Shown: positions 12,975 through 23,989, numbered from the stretch's first letter. The stretch: 64,000 nt of DNA from Urechis unicinctus (GCA_034190875.2 CM067348.1:35095826-35159825), one strand, 5' to 3'. Notes: generated from the letters alone by a model not told the origin. Numbers and translations are program-made.

Positions 12975-13087
12975 TCTAAAACACATAGTAGACTTATGGT
13001 TGAAGCTAAGCACTCATTAGTACTGATACCAGCAATGGTACACGACAATTCATACAAAAATACAGAAAACTATTTAATATTCTCACC

Positions 13088-13262
13088 TAATAGTATGGAG
13101 GCGATTGTCAGAAAATTTCAACTGAAGATTTCCAATTTCCTGCAGCAACTGGTTAAAGAACCGCCGCAAAGGTCAAGCTTCCGGTATGCCGCGGCGCGCA
13201 TCTGTGGTTATGTAACCAACCCGTGTGATCCGCGCATCGCGGCCTCCCAACAAAGAGAAGAT
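13088..13262 (-). promoter_or_regulatory. GC-rich first exon / promoter-like region of the microprotein gene
   Basis: On the minus strand this stretch is CpG-rich (GATGCGCGGATC, ATGCGCGCCGCGGC) and contains an ETS-type CCGGAAG and a TGACCTTTG half-site. It ends at a consensus donor (TTAG|GTGAGA, exon end 13087). The resulting 111-bp intron (12976-13086) ends at the acceptor before the coding exon and has a plausible branch point (GTACTAAT). A 27-codon upstream frame closes before the donor, so exon 1 would be non-coding. The promoter reading is inference from composition and motifs. Confidence 0.4.
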
Positions 13263-13448
13263 AACGCTCTCAGGGTGGTCAAATTGACTAGGTAACTAGT
13301 CAAACAACACCTGACCAGCCTTGCTAGTCAATGTGACTATGTTGCTAAGTCGATTTGACCATGTGATTAGTCGTTACAGAGTTTGACTAACTTCGATAGC
13401 TGGGTGACCAGGTTAGCTAGTCATTTTGACTAGATTGGGTTAAGAGTG

Positions 13449-15740
13449 CATAATTCACCTAATACCCGTAAACTAAAGTCTTATATTGAATACATCCAAC
13501 TTTGTGGCGAGTGTCCCCATCCCTGTTAACTACATCGCCATCCTTTATTTATATCAACATCTTCACCATACACTACCCTTAACATCTCTACCCAACAAAA
13601 CCCTCAACATTGCCACCCTACACTTTCCCTATCATTGCTGCACGCCACATCACGCTATCCTGAATATCGCCATCATTCAGCATCCCCATAATGGGCACCA
13701 TACAGTACCCTCTACGTCGTTATCTTACACTACTCTTAACATTACCACCTTACAATATCCTCAACTCTCCAAGCCGACACGACGCTCAATATTGAAACCT
13801 GCAATTTCGTCGACATAGCTGCCCTATCGCCATCCTTCACCGACATCGCCACCCAATAATGTCCTCAGCATCGCCAATGTAATATGTCCATGATATCGCG
13901 ACCATACCCTACCATCGACAATGCCATCCGGCACATTTTGCGAATTCCCACACATGCCCTTTCATAGCATCGCTATCCTACACTATCCTTGAAAACTGAA
14001 ACCTTCACTGTCCTTTACATCGCAATTATACTCTATTAACAATAACGGCGGATATACTAACTCCTCCCCCCGTAACATTATTACATATGTGAGAATTGTA
14101 AGGCATTATAAATACCCCACAGTTATACCAATATCTATACAATCCTCAACATTGCTGACCTACACTTTTCTTTACATTAACGCCATACACTATCCTCAAC
14201 ACTGTCCTCTACACTATCCCCAGCATTCCCACGTTATGCTGCATTCAATGTTGACACCTTAAACTATTCTTAACGCTGCAACACTACACAATCCTAAACA
14301 TCGTCACTCAACACTACCCTGTGTATTGCCCCCTACAATACATATGTTGCCACACTACCATTTCCTCAACATTGCCAACTTCAAATACCCTCAACATTGC
14401 TAACATACACTATCATCGACATTGCCAACCTAAAATACCATAAACATTGCAACCCGAAGTTTTGCACAATATTGCAACCCTACAATATCCCAAATATTAC
14501 AATCCTTGCACTATCCTCAACACTGGCACACAACCATATCCTCAACATTGGAACCCTGTACTATTTTCAACATCGCAAACCTACACTTTCCTGAACGTAT
14601 AGAAACTACAATATCTTTAACATAGCCAAACTAATATGTTCCCTTCATCACGGTACTTACATACAACGCCACCCTCAAGAGCATTATCGCAGTGGTCAGA
14701 ATGATAATTCACTGTATAATCCCGCAATTCTTCCAATACCCACAACTAAGGTATGATATTGAACATTTCCCACATCGTGATGAGTGCATCAATCTCTGTT
14801 AACAACATCGTCGTCATCTATTGTTCTCAATATAGCCATCCGACACTATCCTCAACATTACCACAATGAGCGACCTGAACGCTACCACCGTACACTTTTA
14901 AAAGAATCACCACCCTACATCATCCTCAAAATTGCCACCTTATACATTGCACACCATTGCCACTCTATATTAACCTCAACATTGCCAGCCTGCATCATCC
15001 TCAACATTGCCAAAGTATACTATTCTCAACAATCCTACACCCCACACTTGCGCTATCCTTAACATCACAATCCTACACTTTCCTTAGAAACTGCGACCTT
15101 CACTGTCATTTACATAGCAAATAAATTATATTAACAACACGGCGTTTATTACTAACACCTTAACCCGCAAACAATCATCACATATGTGAGAATTGTAAGG
15201 CATTATATACACCCCACAGTTATTCCGATACCCCTCAACTAAGGTCTGATATTGGAAACTTCTCACATCGTGGCCAGTGTCTCCATTTCTGTTAACAACA
15301 TCGCCGATCGTTATTATCCTCAACATCTACATCGTATACTACCCTCAAAATCTCCAGCATACACTACCCTTAATATTGCCAACACACACTACGCTTTGCA
15401 TTGTCACTGTAGACTATCCTCATAATTGTCACCCTGCATTCTCCCAATCTCTAATATATTAACAAAATCGCAACCTATACATCGCCACTTAACTCACAAA
15501 GGTGAGAATTATAAGGCATTATATATGCCACGCAACTCCGCCGATACCCCTCAACTTACCTCTTATATTGAAAACTTCACACGTCGTGGCTAGTCTCTCT
15601 ATCCCTGTTTACAATATTGCCATCCTGTATTAGCCTCGGGATTTCCACTATGCACTGCCCTAAACATCCCACTATATACTACTGTTAATATTGGTTGCGA
15701 CTCTACACAATCCTCAACATAGCCGCGAACGACGGTAATA
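13449..15740. repeat. 25-bp minisatellite field with recurring spacer, block 2
   Basis: Runs of the same ~25-bp unit (CCTCAACATTGCCA plus CCTACACTAT) alternate with a ~130-150 bp spacer. Its landmarks are GTGAGAATTGTAAGGCATTA, ACCCCACAGTTAT, TCTGATATTG, CACATCGTGGC and CTGTTAACAACATCG. Spacer left parts start near 14089, 15186 and 15501; right parts near 13479, 14757, 15249 and 15563. This gives an irregular higher-order arrangement whose period shrinks from about 1.3 kb to 0.3 kb. All long-looking Leu/Ile/Pro/Thr/His-rich open frames here are repeat translations. Confidence 0.85.
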
Positions 15741-16030
15741 TAAATATATACCGTCGTGATTGAGGATATGTGGGTCGTGTGGCAATTTTTGTATTTCGCG
15801 TGCATATAGCTTCTCATCAATGTTGTGTACTTACGTAAATATATATGTCGACAAATGAGATGAATATCCGCTTCTCCGCACTACTTTGGTTATCCACTGG
15901 CTCGTTATTATTTAGTAATTGTCAAATGAACATTTAGAATCACAACTTTCATTCACGGCAGCCCCAGTTTTGGAGATATGACGTCACATTACGCAGTTTC
16001 ATTTTCACTCGCCATGTGGCTGCAGGTCCC
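15741..16030. other. Non-coding stretch
   Basis: Nothing recognised. Confidence 0.4.
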
Positions 16031-16033
16031 GGA

Positions 16034-16228
16034 GGAGGGGGCACTTAAGTATATAGAGGTAGTATACATGTGTTGGGGTAGGTTTTTTTCGGCCTCCCGA
16101 CGGGTTTTGTTGACCTCATAATTGTAGGATGGGGTATGCTCTTGCCATTTCTACCTTGTATGACGGGTACAGGTTTTTTTTGATCCCGGGGCACAACCCT
16201 ACGTAGGACAAGGCCAAGTGCCCCCTCC
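16034..16228. mobile_element. MITE-like element with 13-bp inverted ends
   Basis: GGAGGGGGCACTT at 16034-16046 is perfectly inverted at 16216-16228, enclosing about 195 bp with no coding content. A related sequence end (CTACCTCTATACACTTAAGT then GCCCCC) occurs at 36528-36560 in opposite orientation, so this is a dispersed family. No clear target duplication was seen. Confidence 0.55.
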
Positions 16229-16639
16229 AGACTACGGGAATCAATAAGTGTTATCTTTTTTTAAATGTCAATGTGATATCGTTGAATACATATCGCCCTT
16301 CAAAGTAGATATTTCCAAAAGATAATCATTGACAAAATGACACATATACTCAAATAATAAAATTCAAAAAGAAAAAGTTTGCTTGCGAGGAACCTTGTCT
16401 GCGCATGCGCGCAGAAACCGATCTTGTCGTTCAAAATAAACATTTTCAGAATTTGTGTGGCCGGATTAAATCGCCTTTGACGAAATCTCACACGTAAACT
16501 AACTCAACATGTTAATAAACATTCATTTATGAGAAAAATTATTCTTCATATGTACATTTGTGTAATTATCGTGTATAATTGGAACTCATGTATCGTTCAC
16601 GCGCATTCGGTTACGATCTTTGCACGACGTTAATAAACG

Positions 16640-16870
16640 TCGTGCACGGCTATCCTCAACATCGCTACTCAGCACTATCCTAAACATTGCACCCTTCACC
16701 GCCCCGAAATTGCTACCCACAATCTCCTCAACATTGTAATCATGCACTTTCCCCAACATTGCCATCCTACACTATCCTAAAAATCTCCCGCCAATATTTT
16801 TCTCAAATTCGCTACCCTACATTATCCTAAAACTCACACTCATACATTTCCCACAACACTGATATCCAAC
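16640..16870. repeat. 25-bp minisatellite, outlying block
   Basis: The same CCTCAACATTG/CTACACTATCCT units as at 11.7-15.7 kb, more diverged, after a gap of ~900 bp. Confidence 0.8.
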
Positions 16871-17179
16871 TCTTTTTTCACATCTCTTTAATATCCCATA
16901 AGCTCTGACTAAACATCAAAAATTTTCATCCTGCAGCAGCAAGATATATATTGCATTTTCTAGCTACCTCTAAGCAATGTTTTGAATCATCGATCTTCAG
17001 AATCGCAGGCGAATATCACCAAATGAAAATGCTGAATTCTGGTGATCACTTGGAATCGTTCCAGATGGATTTAAGTCGTATTTCGTTAGTAACTTTAAAG
17101 GTATGACATCGAAAAGTTGAATGGCATTGCGCGAATACCTTAACTACGCATCTTTACGTCCTTACCAATAGTGGCAATA

Positions 17180-17348
17180 CGATATTATCAAGTTAAGACC
17201 ATTTGGTGTTTACTGAAAAAGCACACAGGCAAGGGGACTTTCTGTTGGAATACTCTGGTGAACGAATATATGCGGACGAAGGAGACAGACGACTGAAGAA
17301 GTATTGTCGCAAGCAACGCGAATGTCGATCGTACCTATTCTTTTACCA
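17180..17348 (+). pseudogene. SET-domain methyltransferase relic
   Basis: A frame at about 17212-17348 encodes KAHRQGDFLLEYSGERI, then ADEGDRRLKKY and RSYLFFYQ, ending in TAG. This matches the start of a SET domain (the kGdfLleY.G..I and E...R...Y signatures), as in KMT5A-like lysine methyltransferases. The preceding GV element is in another frame (a TGA interrupts it). The catalytic second half, with the NHS and Tyr motifs, is missing. It is an isolated fragment with no visible exon partners. Confidence 0.6.
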
Positions 17349-17654
17349 ATAGAGAGGAGTTCGGTATTGGTATGTGTGGAATACAACATTCCCTATGCAT
17401 GATGTCGTCGACTGATATCGATGTACACTTATGATATGAACAGTTTTGTTTTCAGCTATTAGCAAAGCACCATTATCCTATATTTTGTAGTAAGACGCAT
17501 AACTCGATTATTCGCACTCTGTTGCAATGTGGATACCACGATGGGACAGAATGTGTGTAGATAAGTGAATGATGCCCAACCTAGCCAGGCAAACTGTAAG
17601 ATGAAGCTGATACCTGCTACTAACCCTTCACACCAACCGAGGTTATGTTATGTT

Positions 17655-17822
17655 ACTCATTCACTCAGCAAACACGCACCAGTCTCATACAAATTCACTC
17701 AACTAGTCACTCACGGACCCACTCATTCACACATTCACTAATTCGTTTTCTCACCCTTTCATTCACTCACTTTTACCTTCAATGCCTATTTCATTCTCTC
17801 TCACACACTCATACTGCTAACA
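17655..17822. repeat. CACT/CATT-rich simple repeat
   Basis: Degenerate tetranucleotide-like run of ACTC/ATTC motifs. The Ser/His/Thr-rich open frame here is a translation of the repeat. Confidence 0.8.
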
Positions 17823-18447
17823 TTTGATTGGCGCCCGCAATTTATAAAGCATATACCCATTCTTAAGTAATTTATTACGAGTTGCCGTGCAGTGTGAAGT
17901 ATGTTACTCAATGCCTGGCTACGTTTATGGATAATTCAGCGTCTGTGGTTCCCAAGCGATCCCGCGATTGTACATCCTTATGCGGACAATATTGTACTCG
18001 TTAATAATTCCTTTCATAGCTATGCAGAGCTTGTGTTCAAGACCAATACCCGTTTGATATATTCATGCTTGATGCTGCTAACTTGTGTTTTCAGTTTCAA
18101 AAACGTTGCTTTCCATTTATCCTCCTGATATTGTCGAGAGGTTAGTATTAGAGCCAGGTTATTATTAGCGTGTATTGCCTCATGTAGTTCACACGTGTTC
18201 TCAAACATTTCTGGATTACCATGTTCTGTGACCATTAGATTTGTGTTTTGCTTGCTTCTTTTGTGTGTTGATTTTTTTGGATCAAGTAGCGACCTCGACC
18301 TTACGACAGCGGCAGCAGCCGTACCCAGCTATCCAGTCGCCCATATCTAGGGAAACGCCAACCCACGACCAGGTGGGATAAATCTCAAAAGTACAACAAT
18401 GTAAACACTGTGCTGGCAAAAGCTGAGGTGAGTGAGTACAGGGTACT

Positions 18448-19158
18448 TTCAGGCTGATTTTGAGCCTGAAGGATTTGACTACATTTGTTTCTTACCGCCA
18501 CTTTAAGATGGATACTCTTCAACACTGCCTGAATCTAATGACTCGCGAAAGTTATATGGGTTCCTTTGATTTAACGGACGCCTATTACTCCGTGCCAGTG
18601 GCAGAAAGTGACCAAAAATTTCTCAAGTTCTGTGTTAATGGTCAGCTTTACACTTGTTTGCCAAATGGACTAGGCTCGGGCCTTACCACGCTTATCAAGC
18701 CAGTGCTTTCAAAGCTAAGACATTCCGGGTTTATCTCCAGTGGCTACCTTGATGACTTCTATGTACAAGCATCGTGTGCTTCCGATTGTGTTGCTAATAT
18801 ACATGCAACCAGGAGACTCATGAGAGATTTGGGGTTTCATGTAAATGACTCAGTACTAACCCCAACCCAGAAACTGTAGCATTTGGGCTTCATACTCGAT
18901 TCAACTAGTATGACAGTAAACATCGGGGACGAAAAGATTGATAAAGTCAAATCTTTGGGGCAGAGTATCTTGACGGGTACCCATTTTACCATCAGATCTG
19001 TGGCGCAGCTTATAGGCACATTCGTGTCATGTTTCCCTGGCGTGGAATATGGGCTTCTATATTTTAGGGTTTTGGAAAAAGATAAAACTGTTGCACTGAG
19101 TAAATGTCGGGGTAACTTTGAGGGTAGTATGAACCTCTCTGCGCATGCGCTGCACTGA
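18448..19158 (+). pseudogene. DIRS-like retrotransposon reverse transcriptase (relic)
   Basis: The frame encodes a DIRS-group RT. The N-terminal RLILSLKDL and YRHFKMDTL are followed by motif A (GSFDLTDAYYSVPV), the LPNGL segment (motif B), motif C as YLDD and the LGFIL thumb motif. The frame carries one in-frame TAG (18877-18879) and shifts near 19150 into the RNase H part. RTs of this group copy circular or tyrosine-recombinase-integrated elements. Length and motif order fit DIRS better than Ty3/gypsy, whose motif spacing differs. Inactive as read. Confidence 0.8.
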
Positions 19159-19159
19159 A

Positions 19160-19927
19160 GTCAGATGGTGGGTCGACAATGCAGGTTGCTGCCCCAAACA
19201 AATTAATATGGCAACGCTGATCTCGTCTTGCAAACTGATGCTTCCTCTTACGGTTGGGGTGCTAAATTAATTAATGGACCGTCCACTGGGGGAAGATAGT
19301 TGACGGCTGAACAACAAGACCACATCCACGTACTTGAACTTAGAGCAGCCTTACTCGGTCTCTGAGCGATATGCAAGACTACCAATAAATCCCACTTGCT
19401 TATACAGCTGGACAACATGACAGCTGTATTGTATATACGAGAGATTGGAGACAGTCACTGGGTACAATGTAACAACATGGCACATTACATTTGGAATTGG
19501 TGTATATCGACGCATGGATAGCCAATATGGAAGCTGACAAAGAAAGCAGTCTGTTTTACGATAAGACTGAGTGGAAGTTAAACCCTTGCGCTTTTATGAA
19601 CTGCGTAGAACTGTGGGGGCAGCCCGACATTGATATGTTCGCTTCACGTTTAAATTTCCAGTTCAAACCATACGTGTCATGGAGACCAGACCCTGAGACT
19701 ATAGCTATCGATGCTTTTCATATGAACTGGAACAATAAATTCCTATATATGTTTCCGCCTTTCAGCGACATTCCACGTGTACGGAGGAAGCTGCAGGACG
19801 ATGGGGTAAAAGGGATCCTCATTGCTCCTCAATGGCCCACGCAGACTGGTACCCGATGCTCAGACGGATGAAAAAAGGAGCACCTCTAATGTTCGAATGC
19901 AACGAGACCCTTCAGACATTGTCAGCC
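19160..19927 (+). pseudogene. DIRS-like RNase H region (relic)
   Basis: Continues the RT. It shows QTDASSYGWGA (first catalytic Asp), HVLELRAALLGL (Glu) and QLDNMTAV (Asp), then GQPDIDMFASRLNFQ, SWRPDP, DAFHMNW, FPPFS and LIAPQWPTQ, the characteristic DIRS tail after RNase H. Stops occur after TGGR and LLGL and there are frame changes near 19150 and 19480. The 19491-19871 part is open (about 126 codons). Confidence 0.75.
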
Positions 19928-19935
19928 CACCCGAG

Positions 19936-20751
19936 TAGCTCTTTCGAACTAAGTACGGGAGTATGCACTCCCTCTTAGTTCTGGCGTCCAACGATAATTC
20001 CCGACATAAGTCAACGGAATTATCAAGAGTTCCGCTGCTTTACCTAGTTTTAGCTAATAAAATCAACTCATCAAACATTTATAGGAACAGAAGCTGAATT
20101 TCAGCAACAACAGTATCTTGTGAATAAGTATTTTGGCCTAAAACACACCAAACGGTAATATCTGAGCCCGACTTGGCAACATGGCGGCGAGGCGGCGGAA
20201 ACTGACCAGCGGGAGGATACACCAATTGGAACATAGGCGAGACTACTCACAAGACGCGGGTTCACAGGGACTATTTGTGGCACGAAGCTATAAGCTAAAA
20301 TGACCTTGTCTAACATGTAGAAAAGGCCACTAACATTCACTGTCGCACAAATATCACACCGAATCACGAAGAAAGCAACGAAAACCTGGGGGAAAGGCGA
20401 CAGGAATTATCAGCTATAGTTTTTGCCTATGTTCTCACCGCCTTATTTACATCGGAAGTTTCTGGGGCTGTCTGGGATATCGTCCTCCGCGCTTGTATTT
20501 CGGAAGAAATATCACCGGTAAACTTGGAAAGTTATCGAAAATATAGTTTTCCGCAGACGATAGGAATATGAAACATTATCTCGAACCGAATTAGATAATA
20601 ACTTTCGACACTGATCGCCCGAAACTCGTCAGAACATGCATGTTTCGTGAAAAAAGTGTTGGGTTGATCGAATGCATCGACCAAAAAAATTTGCTTGAAC
20701 TGTTGGACCGACAAGGTGATTAATAGAACCTGACGTTGGTCTTTTGGGCTA
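19936..20751. mobile_element. hAT-like non-autonomous transposon, copy 1
   Basis: An 816-bp insertion in the DIRS relic, flanked by a perfect 8-bp direct repeat CACCCGAG (19928-19935 and 20752-20759). The ends are weakly inverted (TAGCTC and, inverted, TAGCCC). A strong hairpin (GAACTAAG ... CTTAGTTC with an inner GGGAG/CTCCC) sits at 19946-19981 near the left end. It contains no transposase. A second copy lies at 32518-33241, with ~75-80% identity judged by eye. An 8-bp duplication and TAG-type ends fit the hAT superfamily; assignment is inference. Confidence 0.7.
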
Positions 20752-20759
20752 CACCCGAG

Positions 20760-21080
20760 CCGTATTCACCCATTGCAGGTGCCTCTGTGTAATCTCCTGT
20801 ATGACCGAAAACATCAACAGAACTACAACCTTACGTCTTCCCAACTCATCTCAGCTGCTAATATCCTTTCAAAAGCCCTACTCGCCTGTCAGTCGAGCGA
20901 CGGTCTCACGCTGGGTTAAGTCAACACTGGCTGCCTCTGGCGTGGACACAACCATCTTCAAGCCGCATAGCACACGCGCTGCTTCATTGGCCTCTGCCAC
21001 ACCACTAAGTACGAATCTCTAAACTGCAGGATGGCAGGCTCAGTGTCCTTTCGGATAATTTTACAACAAACTCATAGAAG
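20760..21080 (+). pseudogene. DIRS-like tyrosine recombinase, C-terminal part (relic)
   Basis: The frame encodes LLISFQKPYSPVSRATVSRW, then VKSTLAASGVDTTIFKPHSTRAA, and in a shifted frame TAGWQAQCPF and FYNKL. HSTRAA and the FYN block match the catalytic C-terminal box of DIRS/Ngaro tyrosine recombinases, which integrate the circular DNA without a DDE integrase. The N-terminal ~150 residues are missing. The break is not at the transposon insertion alone, so there is also an internal deletion. Ends beyond 21080 were not recognised. Confidence 0.7.
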
Positions 21081-21329
21081 TCCTAATAATTATAGTTCAA
21101 ATATTCTCTCCACAAAGCGGTAACGTTTTCGATATGCGTTCCTCTGCACACTGAATTCCCAGTGTACTGAATGACTTGATTCGTGGTATTTGAAACTCTA
21201 TTATCAATGTTGTTATATGCATAGATAAGCCATGATGGATCTAAATATAATTATTTCTTCGTTCAAGAACCTTCGTTATTCATTTGTTGTGCCCATGTGG
21301 CTTTGAATTCTCAAGTGAGTTAGATATGT

Positions 21330-21542
21330 AGATGAGATAGGTAGAATGGCAAATTAAACGTAAGGTGAAGTTTGATTAATATTCTACCTATCTCATCTAG
21401 CATGAGAGATCAAGTGCCCAAACTCTCCCTCACTTTTTGATTATTAAGTTTCACTATTTAAAGTATGATATCCTGACTCTGCTGCGCTCTCTCACTTGAT
21501 CTCTCATGCTAGATGAAATAGGTAGAATAATAATCAAACTTC
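21330..21542. repeat. Nested inverted repeats (fold-back structure)
   Basis: AGATGAGATAGGTAGAAT at 21330-21347 is perfectly inverted at 21381-21398. A longer pair, 21367-21416 and 21493-21542 (50-bp arms with about two mismatches), encloses a 76-bp loop. No open frame is present. It resembles a fold-back element or MITE. Confidence 0.85.
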
Positions 21543-21559
21543 ATCTCACAGGTTGGTCT

Positions 21560-23050
21560 CGTTTAGTTTTTCATTCTATACAAATCTCAACACATCTTAC
21601 GTCAAAATAAATTACAGATCAACCTTACACTACACACTCCCCATATATCATCTTTATATTGACAATTCATCATGCAACACACATTACCAATGAGACAATA
21701 TAAATTACAAAATCTGCCATTCAATACACATACACCGCATAATAAACATCGACTGTATGATACAGGCAGCCGTCTTGCTATATTCATGTACAAAATACTT
21801 ACCACTGTCCATGCAGTTTGTATTGTCAACCATGTGGGTGATGATAAAACCCTTAGTTCTGTATTGACGTTTCTCCGTTAACCTCACTAAATCAGTTAAC
21901 ATGAGTCGTATTTGAACATGTTATGCCGAGTTCATTGCTGTCTGCATTATCATTTTCAATGCATAGGTAAAGGTTTGTTGCCCACAAAGTACGATTTAAT
22001 CTGAGATACTACGCGTCATAGGATTCCACACATCCTAGGAGCTGGTAGACTTTGGAATCCCGCTGCGATGGATATCATAATGGATGTAGTCGGGTTCTCA
22101 TGGTATAGAATGGTATTGTAATATTTGTTTCCGTGAGACTATTCGTTTTGTGAATACAGTCATCTTAAGCAATATTCACGCCGAGCCAATAACATCGGGT
22201 CAGTGTTATAAGTCTTCTGATTGGCGAGCCGCTGGATCTGTATAGTTGTTATACTAGATCTAGTGGCGCGTCGCCCGAACGCATGGCATCTGAAACCAGA
22301 CATATGGTTTCAACGGCGGGAGCTCAATGTACACCCACCACGCATTACCGTTTCGTAAATATTGTGCCAGTAATTACACTATAAACACGGTACATTCAGC
22401 AAATGCTGAGATCGAAGAACTATCATTGTACAGGTCAATATATCGATGACCACAGCAATTAGTCAGTTTATCTAGAAGAATAACCAACGAATCTCTTCGA
22501 TAAACTATCGTTTATTTACCTCCCTTTTAAGTACTTAACGAGCAGAACGGTGTGGAGACGCGGCCGTTTCTGTGAGGCAAGCGCCTCATCATTCTCAGTC
22601 TCACACATCACATCATCACATGTTAAACGCCTCACACCATATAACTGAAAGGTTTTATACGTCCTTGAAGTACGCGTTCATTGGTGTGAAATTAATAGCC
22701 AGGGCGATAATCTGATATTTCCCGAATTCTCTCTACCTCAATTTGGACATGCAAAAGTAGTTTATATGAATTTCTGATAGCCTTAAATGTACTGTATAAA
22801 TTTATTTGACCTGGGCTGTGTATCTCTTTTAATGCCACCTCCGTTATTTCGCTTGTGAAATAGGTTGTCCACTGCATGTTGTCCAACACATGTTACATGA
22901 TAATCAATCGATGCATTCGGCTTTAGTTGGCCTCTGCCTGTCCTAATCCTATTTTGAGTAATAACTGTAACAATTAATTATTAAAGTCGAGGAAGCTCAT
23001 TAGGCCTCAAATAAACTTTGAAGGCAGCAATATGCCTTAAATAAAAAAAT
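21560..23050. other. Non-coding stretch
   Basis: Short chance frames only. No repeat or RNA gene recognised. Confidence 0.4.
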
Positions 23051-23059
23051 CTAACATTT

Positions 23060-23645
23060 GCAAAACAAGATCGCAAGGGTTGATACCGCCAGTAAGAATG
23101 ATAATATTGAGCAATCAGTTTTTCTGAATGATTTCCGTGAAATCACAAACGGTAAAAAAGAAGGAGACATGCCTGGGGATGCAGCTGTTATTCGTGCAAC
23201 TGTTATGTGCATGCGTTTGCCCCCTAATGTACCTATATTTAACACCGAGCTAAAAGCTTTTCCAACAGCTTTGAGATTTATTGACAATTCTCGTGGGCAA
23301 AGTGTCGTTATCTTCACCTCTGTCACAGTAAGTTCAGTTATGGGTTTTTCAAAAAAAAAGAAATCGTTTTTGATCGTGGCAAGGATATGTTGTTTGTGTG
23401 GGTTCCAGGTCATGTCCGGATACCTGGCAATGCGAGGGCAGACCGGGCAGCTAGTTAAACCTCTCCCAACACCCTTCCGGACATTCAGCCCTAACTTGGG
23501 GAGAGGTCACACAGCTGCAGAGGCAGCCGCAAAGAGAAGGTTATTCTTGCCGGTGGACATGTATGTTAAATATATAAAACACATGCTTTGCTACTGTGGG
23601 ATGACTCCATCCCCGAATGCATTCCTTGCAAAAGCACATACAACG
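23060..23645 (+). mobile_element. LINE RNase H and tail relic
   Basis: An open frame of about 200 codons is a decayed homologue of the RNase H and C-terminal part of the LINE at 54.4-55.3 kb. Matching DNA words include GATCGTGGCAAGGATAT, ATACCTGGCAA, AGGGCAGAC, GGAGAGGTCACACAGCTGC and GAATGCATTCCTTGC. The TDG motif and the SDSLSALEAI helix are lost and the WVPSHVG box is out of frame. The length of the frame is therefore coincidental, not evidence of a working gene. Confidence 0.75.
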
Positions 23646-23774
23646 TTCGGGCCCAGTCCCCAGTAACAATTATCTAGTTAATAGCAACGTTTGTGCATGT
23701 CCTAAAGTAGCAGAGAAATATATTGTCGTTATGGGAAATTGCAAATCATTCTAGCGTTACACGAGCTATTCCTA

Positions 23775-23852
23775 GACAGTCACTCTCACTACACACGCAC
23801 ACACTCATTCATTCACTCACTCACTCACCCACTCACTCACTAGCTCATTTGC
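23775..23852. repeat. CACT-rich simple repeat
   Basis: ACTCACTC/CACACACA-like run. Confidence 0.85.
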
Positions 23853-23989
23853 TTTAATGAAAAGTTTCACATGCTCGCGCGTATGCAAACGATTGGGGTT
23901 ATATTGATATCTACTATTTTTCATGAATCAATCTGAGCTGGTGTGTGTGATCAACGTGCTAGGGTAGGCCCATGGTTGACCAGGACGAA

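Larger units (their letters stand above)
12338..13448. mobile_element. CACTA-like element with subterminal repeats and cargo
   Basis: An 1111-bp insertion lies inside one spacer unit of the minisatellite field. The ends are inverted: both read CACTCTTAA, three variable bases, AATCTAGTCAA, two variable bases, TGACTA (26 of 31 identical). The outer ~300 bp on the left (12352-12640) and ~180 bp on the right (13270-13440) are packed with TAGTCA and TGACTA motifs in both orientations, often as TAGTCAnnnTGACTA. CACT termini with dense subterminal motifs are the hallmark of CACTA/EnSpm DNA transposons, whose transposase binds such motifs. At most a 2-bp CA target duplication is visible. There is no transposase, so it would be non-autonomous. 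The centre carries a minus-strand gene. Family assignment is inference. Confidence 0.6.

Noticed and set aside
11651..15462. Several 60-110 codon Leu/Pro/Thr/His-rich frames
   Set aside because: They follow the 25-bp minisatellite in all three phases and have no independent composition.
19936..20751. Helitron, because of the end hairpin and CTA-type terminus
   Set aside because: A perfect 8-bp target duplication is present; Helitrons make none. The CTRR end is not conserved between copies.
23060..23666. A 202-codon host gene
   Set aside because: DNA words match the LINE RNase H region in order; open only by chance after decay.
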